Positions 53,795-62,667 of a DNA stretch of 64,000 bases are shown here, piece after piece. The notes beneath the pieces are model-generated. The model had not been told where the DNA came from and did not search any database. It was given only the letters and a program-made list of their open reading frames with translations. Every line of letters starts with the position of its first letter. The stretch's first letter is position 1. Source of the DNA: Pseudomonas sp. S31 (GTDB lineage: Bacteria; Pseudomonadota; Gammaproteobacteria; Pseudomonadales; Pseudomonadaceae); contig NZ_JACVVE010000002.1 in NCBI RefSeq assembly GCF_016648105.1, positions 230,280 to 294,279 of the forward strand. Reading direction: 5' to 3'. A program made the position numbers and the translations under genes.

Positions 53795-54088
53795 TCATTG
53801 GACGAGAATTGCTTCGGCCAGTTCAAGGTCGCCGACCGAACGATGGGCGCCGCCATGGCGCAGCGCATCGAGCGCCGCTTCCAGGCGTGCGCCGCGGATC
53901 AGGCCATCGCTGGCAACGAACATCGCGGCATCGTCGCGGGCCTGCCTGACCAGCTTGCGGTCGAACGGTGCGGTGGTGACCTGGCTGGTGACATAGCCGG
54001 TGATGACCAGGCCCTGGGTGGTGGTGTCCATGGCATGGGCACTGCTCGTGGCAACGACGCATAACAACAACGGCAACAGATAACGCAT
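53795..54088 (-). CDS. DUF2388 family secreted protein, copy 2 of 3
   Basis: A 97-residue protein with a signal peptide ending AHA and the shared core DDAAMFVASDGLIRGARLEAAL, but the first half is shorter and diverged from the other two copies (the serine/threonine-rich IDFTSDTTTS stretch is missing). It lies 37 bases upstream of copy 3. Function unknown. Confidence 0.82.
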   Translation of the reverse strand: MRYLLPLLLCVVATSSAHAMDTTTQGLVITGYVTSQVTTAPFDRKLVRQARDDAAMFVASDGLIRGARLEAALDALRHGGAHRSVGDLELAEAILVQ

Positions 54089-54173
54089 GGGCTTTCTTAA
54101 GACAGGTGCGGGGGGCGAAGGCTAGCCCGGAAGCGCCGGCCTTTGCCAGCGCTTCGGTGGTCGGGCGGGTGGA

Positions 54174-54491
54174 TCAGAGCGCCAGGATGGCCTGGGCCAG
54201 TTGCGCGTCGCTGGCCTGCAGGGCCGGCATGCTCGAGCGGATGTGCATGAAAGCGCTCTCCAGCTTGGCACCGCGGATGTCGCCCTGGCTGCCGACGAAG
54301 CTGGCGGCGTCGTCGCGCGCGGCCTGGACGATCTTGTCATCGCGGAACGACGAGGTCAGGTCCGAAGTGGCGTCGGTCGAGGCCGCGACGGCACGGACCA
54401 CGGCATCGGTGGTGACGACGAAGCTGCTGGCATTGGCAGTACCGGCGAGGCCGAGCAGGAAAGCTGCGCCAATCAGGTGTTTACGGGACAT
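54174..54491 (-). CDS. DUF2388 family secreted protein, copy 1 of 3
   Basis: A 105-residue protein: signal peptide ending ANA, then VVRAVAASTDATSDLTSSFRDDKIVQ and DDAASFVGSQGDIRGAKLESAF. The start is taken at 54491, nine bases behind AGGAG; an ATG at 54497 is closer to it than usual. First of three tandem copies leading to the DUF4105 gene. Function unknown. Confidence 0.83.
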   Translation of the reverse strand: MSRKHLIGAAFLLGLAGTANASSFVVTTDAVVRAVAASTDATSDLTSSFRDDKIVQAARDDAASFVGSQGDIRGAKLESAFMHIRSSMPALQASDAQLAQAILAL

Positions 54492-54497
54492 GGTCAT

Positions 54498-54797
54498 GGA
54501 CTCCTGGAAAAGGGTCGGAAGATCTGCTTATCGGACGCTCGGACTGCTCGTCACGGTACCTTCGAACAACTGGTTTCTACCAGACTGTTAAGCCAAGCGT
54601 ATCACGGGCTGGTATTTCCGGATGTTAACGAGCAGTATCGCGACAAACTGTAACGGTAGATTTGTGCTACGTTCAAACTGTACCTGTCTCTTCCGGAACC
54701 GCTCTATTCCGGGGTCCAGACAACAAAAAACCCGTTGCAGTGTCCCGCAACGGGTTTCAGTAATTCGCGGTGCCGGCCGTAGCCGGCGAACCGAAGC
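54498..54797. other. Gap between DUF1127 and DUF2388 genes
   Basis: About 300 bases with the promoter side of the DUF2388 operon and the end of the DUF1127 gene. It holds the DUF1127 terminator and three ACTGT motifs at 54584, 54647 and 54677, the last two as AAACTGTA thirty bases apart, like those upstream of DUF1127. No gene is seen. Confidence 0.6.
54725..54757 (-). terminator. Terminator of the DUF1127 gene
   Basis: AAACCCGTTGC and GCAACGGGTTT form an eleven-base-pair stem; on the minus strand it is followed by six T. It lies 40 bases after the stop. Confidence 0.93.
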
Positions 54798-55013
54798 TTA
54801 GCGCCAGAACGGCTTGCTCAGCTCTTCGTAACGCTGCGACTCGCTGATGCCGGCGTCGGCCAGCAGGCGGGCGTCCAGGCGAGCCAGTTGACGGCGGCTG
54901 GCCAGGCGACGCTGCCAGAGCAGCAGGGTGGAGATGGCGCGCAGCGGCAGGGAAGCTTGGGATTGCTGGGCGTTGCTTTCGAAAACCAGACCGGAACTGA
55001 GGGTACGTTCCAT
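54798..55013 (-). CDS. DUF1127 family small protein
   Basis: A 71-residue protein whose end matches DUF1127: LWQRRLASRRQLARLDARLLADAGISESQRYEEL, an Arg-rich helix followed by the LxDIGIS-like motif. Related small proteins in other bacteria bind RNA or affect phosphate and stress physiology, but this one is untested. A monocistronic gene with its own strong terminator. The 398 bases upstream hold an array of ACTGT/ACAGT motifs and a REP pair. Confidence 0.88.
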   Translation of the reverse strand: MERTLSSGLVFESNAQQSQASLPLRAISTLLLWQRRLASRRQLARLDARLLADAGISESQRYEELSKPFWR

Positions 55014-55090
55014 GATGTTTCATCCTTCCGCTTATGGCGGGATTAAGTAGTGATCTAACTGGTGCCCATGATCCTCCTTCCGTGTCCATA

Positions 55091-55260
55091 ACAGTAGATA
55101 CAGTTCAACAGTAATGCGATGGCCCAGTTAACTGTTTAATGCGACTGTTGCACTCGAAAACGGCATAACTGTACTGGTCTGCACATACATGGTGCGTTTT
55201 TGATTTTCTAGGGAGGCTTTGGTAGGGAGATAGAGGGATAAAGCAGTACAGTAGTACAGT
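55091..55260. promoter_or_regulatory. Array of eight ACTGT/ACAGT motifs upstream of DUF1127
   Basis: ACAGT at 55091, 55100, 55108, 55248 and 55256 and ACTGT at 55131, 55144 and 55168. Pairs are often eight or nine bases apart (ACAGTAGATACAGT, ACAGTAGTACAGT), and 55125-55134 reads CAGTTAACTG, a perfect palindrome. The pattern looks like a set of binding sites for a regulator acting on the DUF1127 promoter; the regulator is unknown. Confidence 0.5.
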
Positions 55261-55272
55261 TTGTGATATCTG

Positions 55273-55355
55273 GTAGGAGCGGGTTCACCCGCGAACACCG
55301 GCGAAGCCGGTGCCAGATACGGAGTCGCCTGGTTCGCGGGTGAACCCGCTCCTAC
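55273..55355. repeat. REP pair with spacer
   Basis: GTAGGAGCGGGTTCACCCGCGAAC (55273-55296) and its exact complement (55332-55355) around a 35-base spacer with ACCGGC/GCCGGT, the same layout as the pair at 39265. It lies behind the CoA-transferase gene. Confidence 0.93.
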
Positions 55356-55411
55356 AGGGGAGCCGTATCGGGCCAGTACAGCCATTGCAGCTGTACCGGC
55401 CCTTCGTGGCC

Positions 55412-56905
55412 TCAGACGGCGATCATGCGCCCGGTTTCTTCCAGGTTCTCGTGCCAGCTCAGCGCCTCGCGCAGGATATGCGGGGTGTGGCCGCCACGCT
55501 GGCAGGCGCGGTCGAAGTAGTCGTTGAGCGCAGCGCGGTAGTCCGGGTGCACGCAGTTGTCGATGATCGCCCGGGCACGCTCGCGCGGCGCCAGGCCACG
55601 CAGGTCGGCCAGGCCCTGCTCGGTAACGAGGATGTCGACGTCGTGTTCGGTGTGGTCGACGTGGCTGACCATCGGCACCACGCTGGAAATCGCGCCACCC
55701 TTGGCGATCGACTTGGTCACGAACACCGCCAGGTGGGCGTTGCGGGCGAAGTCGCCGGAACCGCCGATGCCGTTCATCATCTTGGTGCCGCACACGTGGG
55801 TGGAGTTGACGTTGCCGTAGATGTCGAACTCCAGCGCGGTGTTGATGCCGATGATGCCCAGGCGACGCACCACTTCCGGGTGGTTGGAGATTTCCTGCGG
55901 ACGCAGCACCAGCTTGTCCTTGTAGCGCTCGAGGTTGCCGAACACGTCGGCATTGCGACGGGTCGACAGGGTGATCGAGCTGCCCGAGGCAAAGCGCAGC
56001 TTGCCGGCGTCGATCAGGTCGAAGGTCGAGTCCTGGAGTACTTCGGAGTACATGGTCAGGTTCTCGAACGGCGACTCGATCAGGCCGCACATCACCGCGT
56101 TGGCGATGCTGCCGATCCCTGCCTGCAGCGGGCCGAGCTCGTTGGTCATGCGACCGGCGGCCACTTCACCCTTGAGGAAGTCGATCAGGTGGTTGGCGAT
56201 GCCCTGGGTTTCGTCGTCCGGCGGCAGCACGGTGGACGGCGAATCCGGCTGCTCGCTGATGACGATGCCGACGATCTTGGCCGGATCGATCGGGATGGCG
56301 GTGCTGCCGATGCGGTCGTCGACCTTGACCAACGGGATCGGCGTGCGGGTGGGGCGATAGGTCGGGATATAGATGTCGTGCAGGCCTTCGAGGTTGGCGT
56401 TGTGCGACAGGTTGATCTCGACGATCACTTGCTTGGCGAAAATGGCGAAGCTGGCCGAGTTGCCCACGGAGGTGGTCGGCACGATGTGGCCTTCCTCGGT
56501 GATGGCCACGGCTTCGATGACCGCGATGTCCGGCAGCTTGAGCTGCTTGTTGCGCAGTTGCTCGACGGTTTCCGACAGGTGCTGGTCGATGAACATCACC
56601 TTGCCGTCGTTGATGGCCTTGCGCAGGGTGCTGTCGACCTGGAATGGCATGCGACGCGCCAGGACGCCGGCCTCGGTCAATTGCTTGTCCAGGTCGTTGC
56701 CCAGGCTGGCGCCGGTCATCAGGCTGATTTTCAGTGGCGACTGCTTGGCGCGTTCGGCCAGCGCATGCGGCACGGCCTTGGCTTCACCGGCACGGGTGAA
56801 ACCGCTCATGCCGACGGTCATGCCGTCCTCGATCAGGCCAGCGGCGTCAGCCGCACTCATTACCTTGCTGTGCAGGGAGGACAAGCGGATACGATCACGG
56901 TACAT
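55412..56905 (-). CDS. Acetyl-CoA hydrolase/succinate CoA-transferase family protein
   Basis: A 497-residue enzyme of the class I CoA-transferase type that moves CoA between succinyl-CoA and acetate, or hydrolyses acetyl-CoA. Family features include GMSGFTRAGEAKAVPHALAERA near the start, VGNSASFAIFAKQVIVEIN, and FDIYGNVNSTHVCGTKMMNGIGGSGDFARNAHLAVFV in the C-terminal half. The length matches SpcC/Ach1-like proteins. A single gene; probable role is acetate or propionate handling. Confidence 0.9.
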   Translation of the reverse strand: MYRDRIRLSSLHSKVMSAADAAGLIEDGMTVGMSGFTRAGEAKAVPHALAERAKQSPLKISLMTGASLGNDLDKQLTEAGVLARRMPFQVDSTLRKAINDGKVMFIDQHLSETVEQLRNKQLKLPDIAVIEAVAITEEGHIVPTTSVGNSASFAIFAKQVIVEINLSHNANLEGLHDIYIPTYRPTRTPIPLVKVDDRIGSTAIPIDPAKIVGIVISEQPDSPSTVLPPDDETQGIANHLIDFLKGEVAAGRMTNELGPLQAGIGSIANAVMCGLIESPFENLTMYSEVLQDSTFDLIDAGKLRFASGSSITLSTRRNADVFGNLERYKDKLVLRPQEISNHPEVVRRLGIIGINTALEFDIYGNVNSTHVCGTKMMNGIGGSGDFARNAHLAVFVTKSIAKGGAISSVVPMVSHVDHTEHDVDILVTEQGLADLRGLAPRERARAIIDNCVHPDYRAALNDYFDRACQRGGHTPHILREALSWHENLEETGRMIAV

Positions 56906-57024
56906 GGATTGTTATCTCGGGCTACTGAAGCTACTGCAGCGCAGTCTAGAGATTTAACCCGTCGCCGTCCCACGACCATGGTCGTATGAAAGGCCTATCG
57001 CAAAGGCCTTTGATCTGAAGCAAT

Positions 57025-57058
57025 GAAGAAAGCCCCGATCGATCTGAGCGGGGCTTCC
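57025..57058 (-). terminator. Terminator of the pnt operon
   Basis: AAGCCCCG and CGGGGCTT enclose an 11-base loop, with a T-rich run (TTTCTTCATT) on the minus strand after it. It lies about 30 bases after the pntB stop. Confidence 0.88.
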
Positions 57059-57087
57059 TTTATAGCGCGAGGTTTGTTAGCTCAGGA

Positions 57088-58524
57088 TCACTCCACGGCC
57101 TTGACCATGTCCTCGATGACCTTCTTGGCGTCGCCGAACACCATCATGGTCTTGTCCAGATAGAACAGTTCGTTGTCCAGGCCGGCGTAGCCACTGGCCA
57201 TGGAGCGCTTGTTGACGATGATGGTCTTGGCCTTGAACGCTTCGAGAATCGGCATGCCGGCGATCGGTGACTTGGGGTCGTTCTTCGCCGCCGGGTTGAC
57301 CACGTCGTTGGCGCCCAGCACCAGCACCACGTCGGCCTGGCCGAACTCGGCGTTGATGTCTTCCATCTCGAACACCTGGTCGTATGGTACCTCGGCCTCG
57401 GCCAGCAGCACGTTCATGTGCCCGGGCATGCGCCCCGCCACCGGGTGGATCGCGTACTTCACGGTGACGCCGTTGTGGGTCAGCTTCTCGGTCAGTTCCT
57501 TCAGCGCGTGCTGGGCGCGGGCCACCGCCAGGCCATAGCCCGGGACGATGATCACGCTGTCGGCGTTGCTCAGCAGGAAGGTGGCGTCGTCGGCCGAACC
57601 GGACTTCACCGGGCGCTGCTCCTTCGAGCCTTGCGCGACGCCGGCATCGGTGTCGCCGCCGAAGCCGCCGAGGATGACGTTGAAGAACGAGCGGTTCATC
57701 GCCTTGCACATGATGTACGAGAGGATCGCACCGCTTGAGCCGACCAGGGAGCCGGCGATGATCAGCATCGAGTTGTTCAGCGAGAAGCCGATACCGGCTG
57801 CGGCCCAGCCCGAGTAGCTGTTGAGCATCGACACCACGACCGGCATGTCGGCGCCGCCGATCGGGATGATGATCAGCACGCCCATGACGAAGGCCAGGGC
57901 CAGCATCAGGGTGAAGGCGCTGTAGTGGCCGGTGAAGGTGAACAGCAGGCCCAGGGCGATGGTGGCAAGGCCCAGGATCAGGTTCAGCTTGTGCTGGCCG
58001 GGGAACTGTACCGGTGCGCCCTGGAACAGGCGGAACTTGTACTTGCCCGACAGCTTGCCGAAGGCGATCACCGAACCTGAGAAGGTGATGGCGCCGATGG
58101 CCGCACCGAGGAACAGCTCCAGGCGGTTGCCGGTGGGGATCGGGTCGCTGATGGCGGCGACGATGCCCAGGGACTGCGGTTCGAGCACGGCGGCGATGGC
58201 GATGAACACTGCGGCCAGGCCGATCATGCTGTGCATGAAGGCGACCAGCTCGGGCATCTTGGTCATCTCGACGCGCTTGGCCATGATCGAGCCAGCGCTG
58301 CCGCCGACCAACAGGCCGACGATGACGTAGCCGATGCCGGCAGTGGCAAGCTCAGCCCCGAGCTTATAGATGAGGCCAACCGTGGTGAGGATGGCGATCC
58401 CCATGCCGATCATGCCGAACAGGTTGCCGCGCCGCGAAGTGGTCGGGTGCGACAGGCCCTTGAGCGCCTGGATGAAGCACACCGAAGCGACGAGGTAGAG
58501 AAGCGTTACCAGATTCATGCTCAT
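57088..58524 (-). CDS. pntB: NAD(P) transhydrogenase subunit beta
   Basis: Proton-translocating transhydrogenase beta chain, 478 residues: about nine helices (domain II) and the NADP-binding domain III at the C-terminus (SVIIVPGYGLAVARAQHAL, VVLVLGANDVVNPAA, IIVNKRSMASGYAGLDN). It makes NADPH from NADH using the proton gradient. It is the third gene of the split pntAa-pntAb-pntB operon and begins two bases after pntAb. Confidence 0.95.
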   Translation of the reverse strand: MSMNLVTLLYLVASVCFIQALKGLSHPTTSRRGNLFGMIGMGIAILTTVGLIYKLGAELATAGIGYVIVGLLVGGSAGSIMAKRVEMTKMPELVAFMHSMIGLAAVFIAIAAVLEPQSLGIVAAISDPIPTGNRLELFLGAAIGAITFSGSVIAFGKLSGKYKFRLFQGAPVQFPGQHKLNLILGLATIALGLLFTFTGHYSAFTLMLALAFVMGVLIIIPIGGADMPVVVSMLNSYSGWAAAGIGFSLNNSMLIIAGSLVGSSGAILSYIMCKAMNRSFFNVILGGFGGDTDAGVAQGSKEQRPVKSGSADDATFLLSNADSVIIVPGYGLAVARAQHALKELTEKLTHNGVTVKYAIHPVAGRMPGHMNVLLAEAEVPYDQVFEMEDINAEFGQADVVLVLGANDVVNPAAKNDPKSPIAGMPILEAFKAKTIIVNKRSMASGYAGLDNELFYLDKTMMVFGDAKKVIEDMVKAVE

Positions 58525-58526
58525 GC

Positions 58527-58841
58527 TTACTTCTGCGCCTCGTTCTTGGTTTTCTTCTTGAACATCTCAAGCATGCGGCGGGTGACCAGGAAGCCACCGA
58601 ACACGTTGACCGCAGCCAGGGCCACGGCCAGGGTGCCCATGACCTTGCCGGCCGGGGTCACGGTCAGGGCGGCCGCCAGCATGGCGCCGACGATGACGAT
58701 GGCGGAGATGGCATTGGTGACCGCCATCAGCGGCGTGTGCAGGGCCGGGGTGACGTTCCACACCACGTGGTAGCCCACGTAGATGGCGAGCACGAAGATG
58801 ATCAGGTTGTAGATGCCGTGGGAAATCAGCAGGTCTTCCAT
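58527..58841 (-). CDS. pntAb: NAD(P) transhydrogenase subunit alpha part 2
   Basis: A 104-residue membrane protein with about three helices ([55 protein letters not shown]). In E. coli this is the C-terminal part of PntA; here it is separate, as usual for pseudomonads. The start is at 58841, 11 bases after pntAa. The long open frame continuing upstream in another reading is a shadow of pntAa. Confidence 0.93.
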   Translation of the reverse strand: MEDLLISHGIYNLIIFVLAIYVGYHVVWNVTPALHTPLMAVTNAISAIVIVGAMLAAALTVTPAGKVMGTLAVALAAVNVFGGFLVTRRMLEMFKKKTKNEAQK

Positions 58842-58852
58842 TGTCGTGCTCC

Positions 58853-59974
58853 TCAGCCGTTCTTGCGCACGACCTGGCCATCGCGGCACATCAGGCACGC
58901 GGCGACGATGTCGTCTTCGAGGTTGATGGTCAGCGCGCCGTCCTTGTCGAACAGCAGCTTCATGAAGTCCAGCAGGTTGCGTGCATACAGGGCCGAGGCA
59001 TCGGCCCCCACCTGCGCCGGCAGGTTGGTCGGGCCGACGATGGTCACGCCATTGGCCTGCACCACCTGGTCGGCGACGGTCAGCGGGCAGTTGCCGCCCT
59101 GGGCCGCCGCGAGGTCGATGACTACCGAGCCTGGCTTCATCTGCGCGACGGTTTCGGCGCTGAGCAGGGTCGGTGCCTTGCGGCCGGGGATCAGTGCGGT
59201 GGTGATGACGATGTCGGCCTGCTTGGCGCGCTCGTGCACGGCCTGGGCCTGGCGTTGCATCCAGCTGGCGGGCATGGGGCGGGCATAGCCGCCCACACCC
59301 TCGGCGCATTCGCGTTCTTCATCGGTCTCGTACGGCACGTCGAGGAACTTGGCGCCCAGGGACTCGATCTGCTCCTTCACCGCCGGACGCACGTCGGACG
59401 CTTCGATCACCGCGCCCAGGCGCTTGGCCGTGGCGATCGCCTGCAGGCCGGCGACACCTGCGCCGAGAATCAGCACGCGGGCAGCCTTCACGGTGCCGGC
59501 GGCGGTCATCAGCATGGGCATGAAGCGCGGATAGTGATGGGCAGCGAGCAGCACGGCCTTGTAGCCGGCGATGTTGGCCTGGGACGACAGCACGTCGAGG
59601 CTCTGCGCCCGCGAGGTACGTGGCGCGGCTTCGAGGGCGAAGGCGGTGATGCCGTGTTCGGCCATCTTGGCGATCAGTTCGCTGTTGAAGGGGTTGAGCA
59701 TGCCGACCAGCACGCTGCCGCGATTGATCTGCGCCAGCTCCTGGTCGTTGGGCGCGACCACCTTCAGTACCAGCTGCGCGCCGTAGGCATCGGCGGCGCT
59801 ACCCAGGGAAGCTCCTGCGGCTTCATAGGCACTGTCCGGAATGCTGGCATTGAGCCCTGCCCCCCGTTGGACGGTGACCTGATGGCCTTGGGCAACCAGT
59901 TTCTTGATGGTTTCGGGGGTTGCGGCAACCCTTGTCTCACCCGTCTGCGTCTCGAGAGGAACACCAATGTGCAC
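58853..59974 (-). CDS. pntAa: NAD(P) transhydrogenase subunit alpha part 1
   Basis: NAD(H)-binding domain I of the transhydrogenase, 373 residues starting with GTG at 59974, eight bases behind AGGAG. The N-terminus [19 protein letters not shown] and the dinucleotide site [22 protein letters not shown] are typical, as is the mobile loop around [11 protein letters not shown]. An ATG 63 bases upstream is in frame but gives a non-family N-terminus. The GTG choice is the normal length for the family. Confidence 0.95.
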   Translation of the reverse strand: MHIGVPLETQTGETRVAATPETIKKLVAQGHQVTVQRGAGLNASIPDSAYEAAGASLGSAADAYGAQLVLKVVAPNDQELAQINRGSVLVGMLNPFNSELIAKMAEHGITAFALEAAPRTSRAQSLDVLSSQANIAGYKAVLLAAHHYPRFMPMLMTAAGTVKAARVLILGAGVAGLQAIATAKRLGAVIEASDVRPAVKEQIESLGAKFLDVPYETDEERECAEGVGGYARPMPASWMQRQAQAVHERAKQADIVITTALIPGRKAPTLLSAETVAQMKPGSVVIDLAAAQGGNCPLTVADQVVQANGVTIVGPTNLPAQVGADASALYARNLLDFMKLLFDKDGALTINLEDDIVAACLMCRDGQVVRKNG

Positions 59975-60393
59975 GACTTTGTCTCCTGCGGTGACCTTTT
60001 TGTCTTTATGAAAGCCCGTGCACTTCGGATGGTGCATGGGGTCGGCGATAGAGCGCCGGCCCGCCGAATCCTGGGCGGGCCGAGCATTTTGCAGACGAAG
60101 CCAGAGGCCTTCAACAGCTTATGGAGCGAAACGAAGGTGAAACTACAAGTCACCCTGTGACCGTATGTCGCAACGACAGGCCTGTAGCCCGTCAACCATG
60201 GGCTCTTGGGAGATTAAGTGATTTTTCGAAGTTTTTTGTAGTAATTTTGCGGATGAGCTCGCGGATGTCGCTAATTCGCCTGCAAGCCGCGTAGTTGGTG
60301 GGCTCTTGCAGGGTTTTGTGCGCACCTGAACAGTTTGCTCATATGCGACAAATTCTTATATATGTAGGTGTTTAAAATAATTGACTACAAAAG
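59975..60393. other. Gap before the pnt operon
   Basis: About 420 bases between divergently read ends: the pnt operon leader and the 3' end of the LysR gene. It holds a GGCCCGCC-8-GGCGGGCC hairpin at 60058-60081 and an AT-rich tract at 60200-60390 where the pnt promoter probably lies. A 60-codon open frame at 60143-60325 (minus) shows no protein features and is not called. Confidence 0.5.
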
Positions 60394-61311
60394 TCAGGCA
60401 GTATCGACCCGGTTGCTCGATGCCAGGTATTGCCTGGCTTGGTCGACCAGCCAGTCGCGGAATGCACGAAGCGAGGCGGACTCGACCTTGCGCTCTGGAA
60501 TCATCAGATAGTAAGCCTTGTCGCTGATCAGCACATGCCGGTTGGCGACCACCAGCCTGCCTTCCTCCAGCTCGCGCTGGATCAGGAACGGCGGGATCAG
60601 CGCGATGCCCATCTGGTGCATGGCAGCCTGTGCGAGCATGGAGAATAGTTCATAACGCGGGCCTGTCATGTCGCCTTCGATATTCATGCCAAGGCTGTTG
60701 AACCACTGGCGCCAGGCATAGGGCCGGGTGGTCTGTTGCAGCAGCGGCATACCGGCAATGTGCCGGGCATCGAGCATGCCCTCCTCGTTCAGCAAGGCTG
60801 GGCTGCACACCGGCAGCGGGTTTTCGCCCATCAAACGATGGGATTGCGTACCGGACCAGTCGGCATCGCCGAAATAGATGGCGGCGTCGAACGTGGTGTC
60901 GGCGAACAGGAAGGGCCGCGTGCGGTTGGTGAGATTCACCGTGACCTCCGGGTGGCGCTGCTGGAAATCCTTGAGCCGGGGTAGCAGCCATTGGGTACCG
61001 AAGGTCGGCACCACGGCCAGTTCGATGACGTTGGCACCCTGCTGGCGCATCACCGACAAGGTGTCCCGTTCCACTGCATCGAGTTGCGCCGCTACCTGGC
61101 GGCTGTAGGACAGCCCGGCCTCGGTGAGCTTCACGCCGCGCCGCGAGCGGCGAAACAGATCGACGTTGAGAAAGCTCTCCAGGCTGCCGATCTGGCGACA
61201 GACGGCGCCTTGAGTCAAGGCCAGCTCGTGCGCCGCCTTGGTGAAGCTCTCGTGGCGCGCCGCGGCTTCGAAGCAGACCAGGGCGGTGGTGCTGGGGATC
61301 TTGCGGCGCAT
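60394..61311 (-). CDS. gcdR: LysR-type regulator of glutarate catabolism (GcdR-like)
   Basis: A 305-residue LysR regulator: N-terminal winged helix-turn-helix (ALVCFEAAARHESFTKAAHELALTQGAVCRQIGSLE) and a periplasmic-binding-protein-like effector domain from about 90. It is divergent from gcdH, so it probably controls the gcdH-gcdG genes in response to glutarate or glutaryl-CoA, as known for GcdR. The ATG at 61311 with GAGG nine bases upstream is preferred over a GTG at 61326. Confidence 0.88.
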   Translation of the reverse strand: MRRKIPSTTALVCFEAAARHESFTKAAHELALTQGAVCRQIGSLESFLNVDLFRRSRRGVKLTEAGLSYSRQVAAQLDAVERDTLSVMRQQGANVIELAVVPTFGTQWLLPRLKDFQQRHPEVTVNLTNRTRPFLFADTTFDAAIYFGDADWSGTQSHRLMGENPLPVCSPALLNEEGMLDARHIAGMPLLQQTTRPYAWRQWFNSLGMNIEGDMTGPRYELFSMLAQAAMHQMGIALIPPFLIQRELEEGRLVVANRHVLISDKAYYLMIPERKVESASLRAFRDWLVDQARQYLASSNRVDTA

Positions 61312-61472
61312 GTACGTCAACCTCACTTGTCATTATTTGAGTAAGGGGGTTTTTCGCATTTCGAAGTGAGAAAGTATCACTAATCCGTGCGCAATCGTCG
61401 TTTGTCCACACGCCGGATCGGGCCTAGGATCAATGGAACAAGACCTGCTCCCCTACTCCGAGGACATCGCTC

Positions 61473-62654
61473 ATGGCTGGTAAGGCAAGCTTCAACTGGA
61501 TCGACCCGCTGCTGCTGGACCAGCAGCTCACCGAAGAAGAGCGCATGGTGCGGGACAGCGCTTACCAGTTCGCCCAGGACAAGCTCGCGCCTCGTGTGCT
61601 GGAAGCCTTCCGCCACGAACAGACCGACCCGGCGATCTTCCGCGAGATGGGCGAAGTCGGCCTGCTGGGCGCGACCATTCCCGAGCAGTACGGCGGCAGT
61701 GGCCTGAACTATGTGTGCTACGGGTTGATCGCCCGGGAGGTCGAGCGCATCGACTCGGGCTACCGCTCGATGATGAGCGTGCAATCGTCGCTGGTGATGG
61801 TGCCGATCAATGAGTTCGGCACCGAAGCGCAGAAACAGAAGTACCTGCCGAAGCTGGCGTCCGGCGAGTGGATCGGCTGCTTTGGCCTGACCGAGCCCAA
61901 TCATGGCTCGGACCCTGGCTCGATGATCACCCGTGCGCGCAAGGTCGATGGCGGCTACCGCCTGAGCGGCAGCAAGATGTGGATCACCAACAGCCCGATC
62001 GCCGACGTGTTCGTGGTCTGGGCCAAGGACGATGCCGGGGATATCCGTGGCTTCGTGCTGGAAAAAGGCTGGCAGGGCCTGAGTGCGCCGGCCATCCATG
62101 GCAAGGTCGGCCTGCGTGCCTCCATCACCGGTGAGATCGTGATGGACAACGTGTTCGTGCCGCAAGAGAACATCTTTCCGGATGTGCGCGGCCTGCGCGG
62201 GCCGTTCACCTGCCTGAACTCGGCCCGCTACGGCATCGCCTGGGGCGCACTGGGCGCTGCCGAGGCCTGCTGGCACACCGCTCGCCAGTACACCCTGGAC
62301 CGCCAGCAGTTCGGTCGCCCGCTGGCAGCGAACCAGCTGATCCAGAAAAAGCTCGCCGACATGCAGACCGAGATCACCCTGGCCCTGCAAGGGTGCCTGC
62401 GCCTGGGGCGGATGAAGGACGAAGGCACTGCGGCGGTTGAAATCACCTCCATCATGAAGCGCAACTCCTGCGGCAAGGCCCTCGATATCGCCCGCCTGGC
62501 CCGTGACATGCTGGGCGGCAACGGCATCTCCGACGAGTTCGGCGTGGCCCGCCACCTGGTCAACCTGGAGGTGGTGAACACCTATGAAGGCACCCATGAC
62601 GTGCATGCGCTGATCCTCGGGCGTGCGCAGACCGGCATCCAGGCCTTCTATTGA
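61473..62654 (+). CDS. gcdH: Glutaryl-CoA dehydrogenase
   Basis: FAD enzyme oxidising and decarboxylating glutaryl-CoA to crotonyl-CoA in lysine and glutarate breakdown, 393 residues. It has the acyl-CoA dehydrogenase layout, with [15 protein letters not shown] and [19 protein letters not shown], and the catalytic glutamate in [14 protein letters not shown] near the C-terminus, the family position for this enzyme. The next gene starts 13 bases later. Confidence 0.96.
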   Translation: MAGKASFNWIDPLLLDQQLTEEERMVRDSAYQFAQDKLAPRVLEAFRHEQTDPAIFREMGEVGLLGATIPEQYGGSGLNYVCYGLIAREVERIDSGYRSMMSVQSSLVMVPINEFGTEAQKQKYLPKLASGEWIGCFGLTEPNHGSDPGSMITRARKVDGGYRLSGSKMWITNSPIADVFVVWAKDDAGDIRGFVLEKGWQGLSAPAIHGKVGLRASITGEIVMDNVFVPQENIFPDVRGLRGPFTCLNSARYGIAWGALGAAEACWHTARQYTLDRQQFGRPLAANQLIQKKLADMQTEITLALQGCLRLGRMKDEGTAAVEITSIMKRNSCGKALDIARLARDMLGGNGISDEFGVARHLVNLEVVNTYEGTHDVHALILGRAQTGIQAFY

Positions 62655-62667
62655 TAAGGAGGCAGCC

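Noticed and set aside
60143..60325. 60-codon open frame before the pnt operon
   Set aside because: No domain, no start signal, atypical composition in a regulatory gap.
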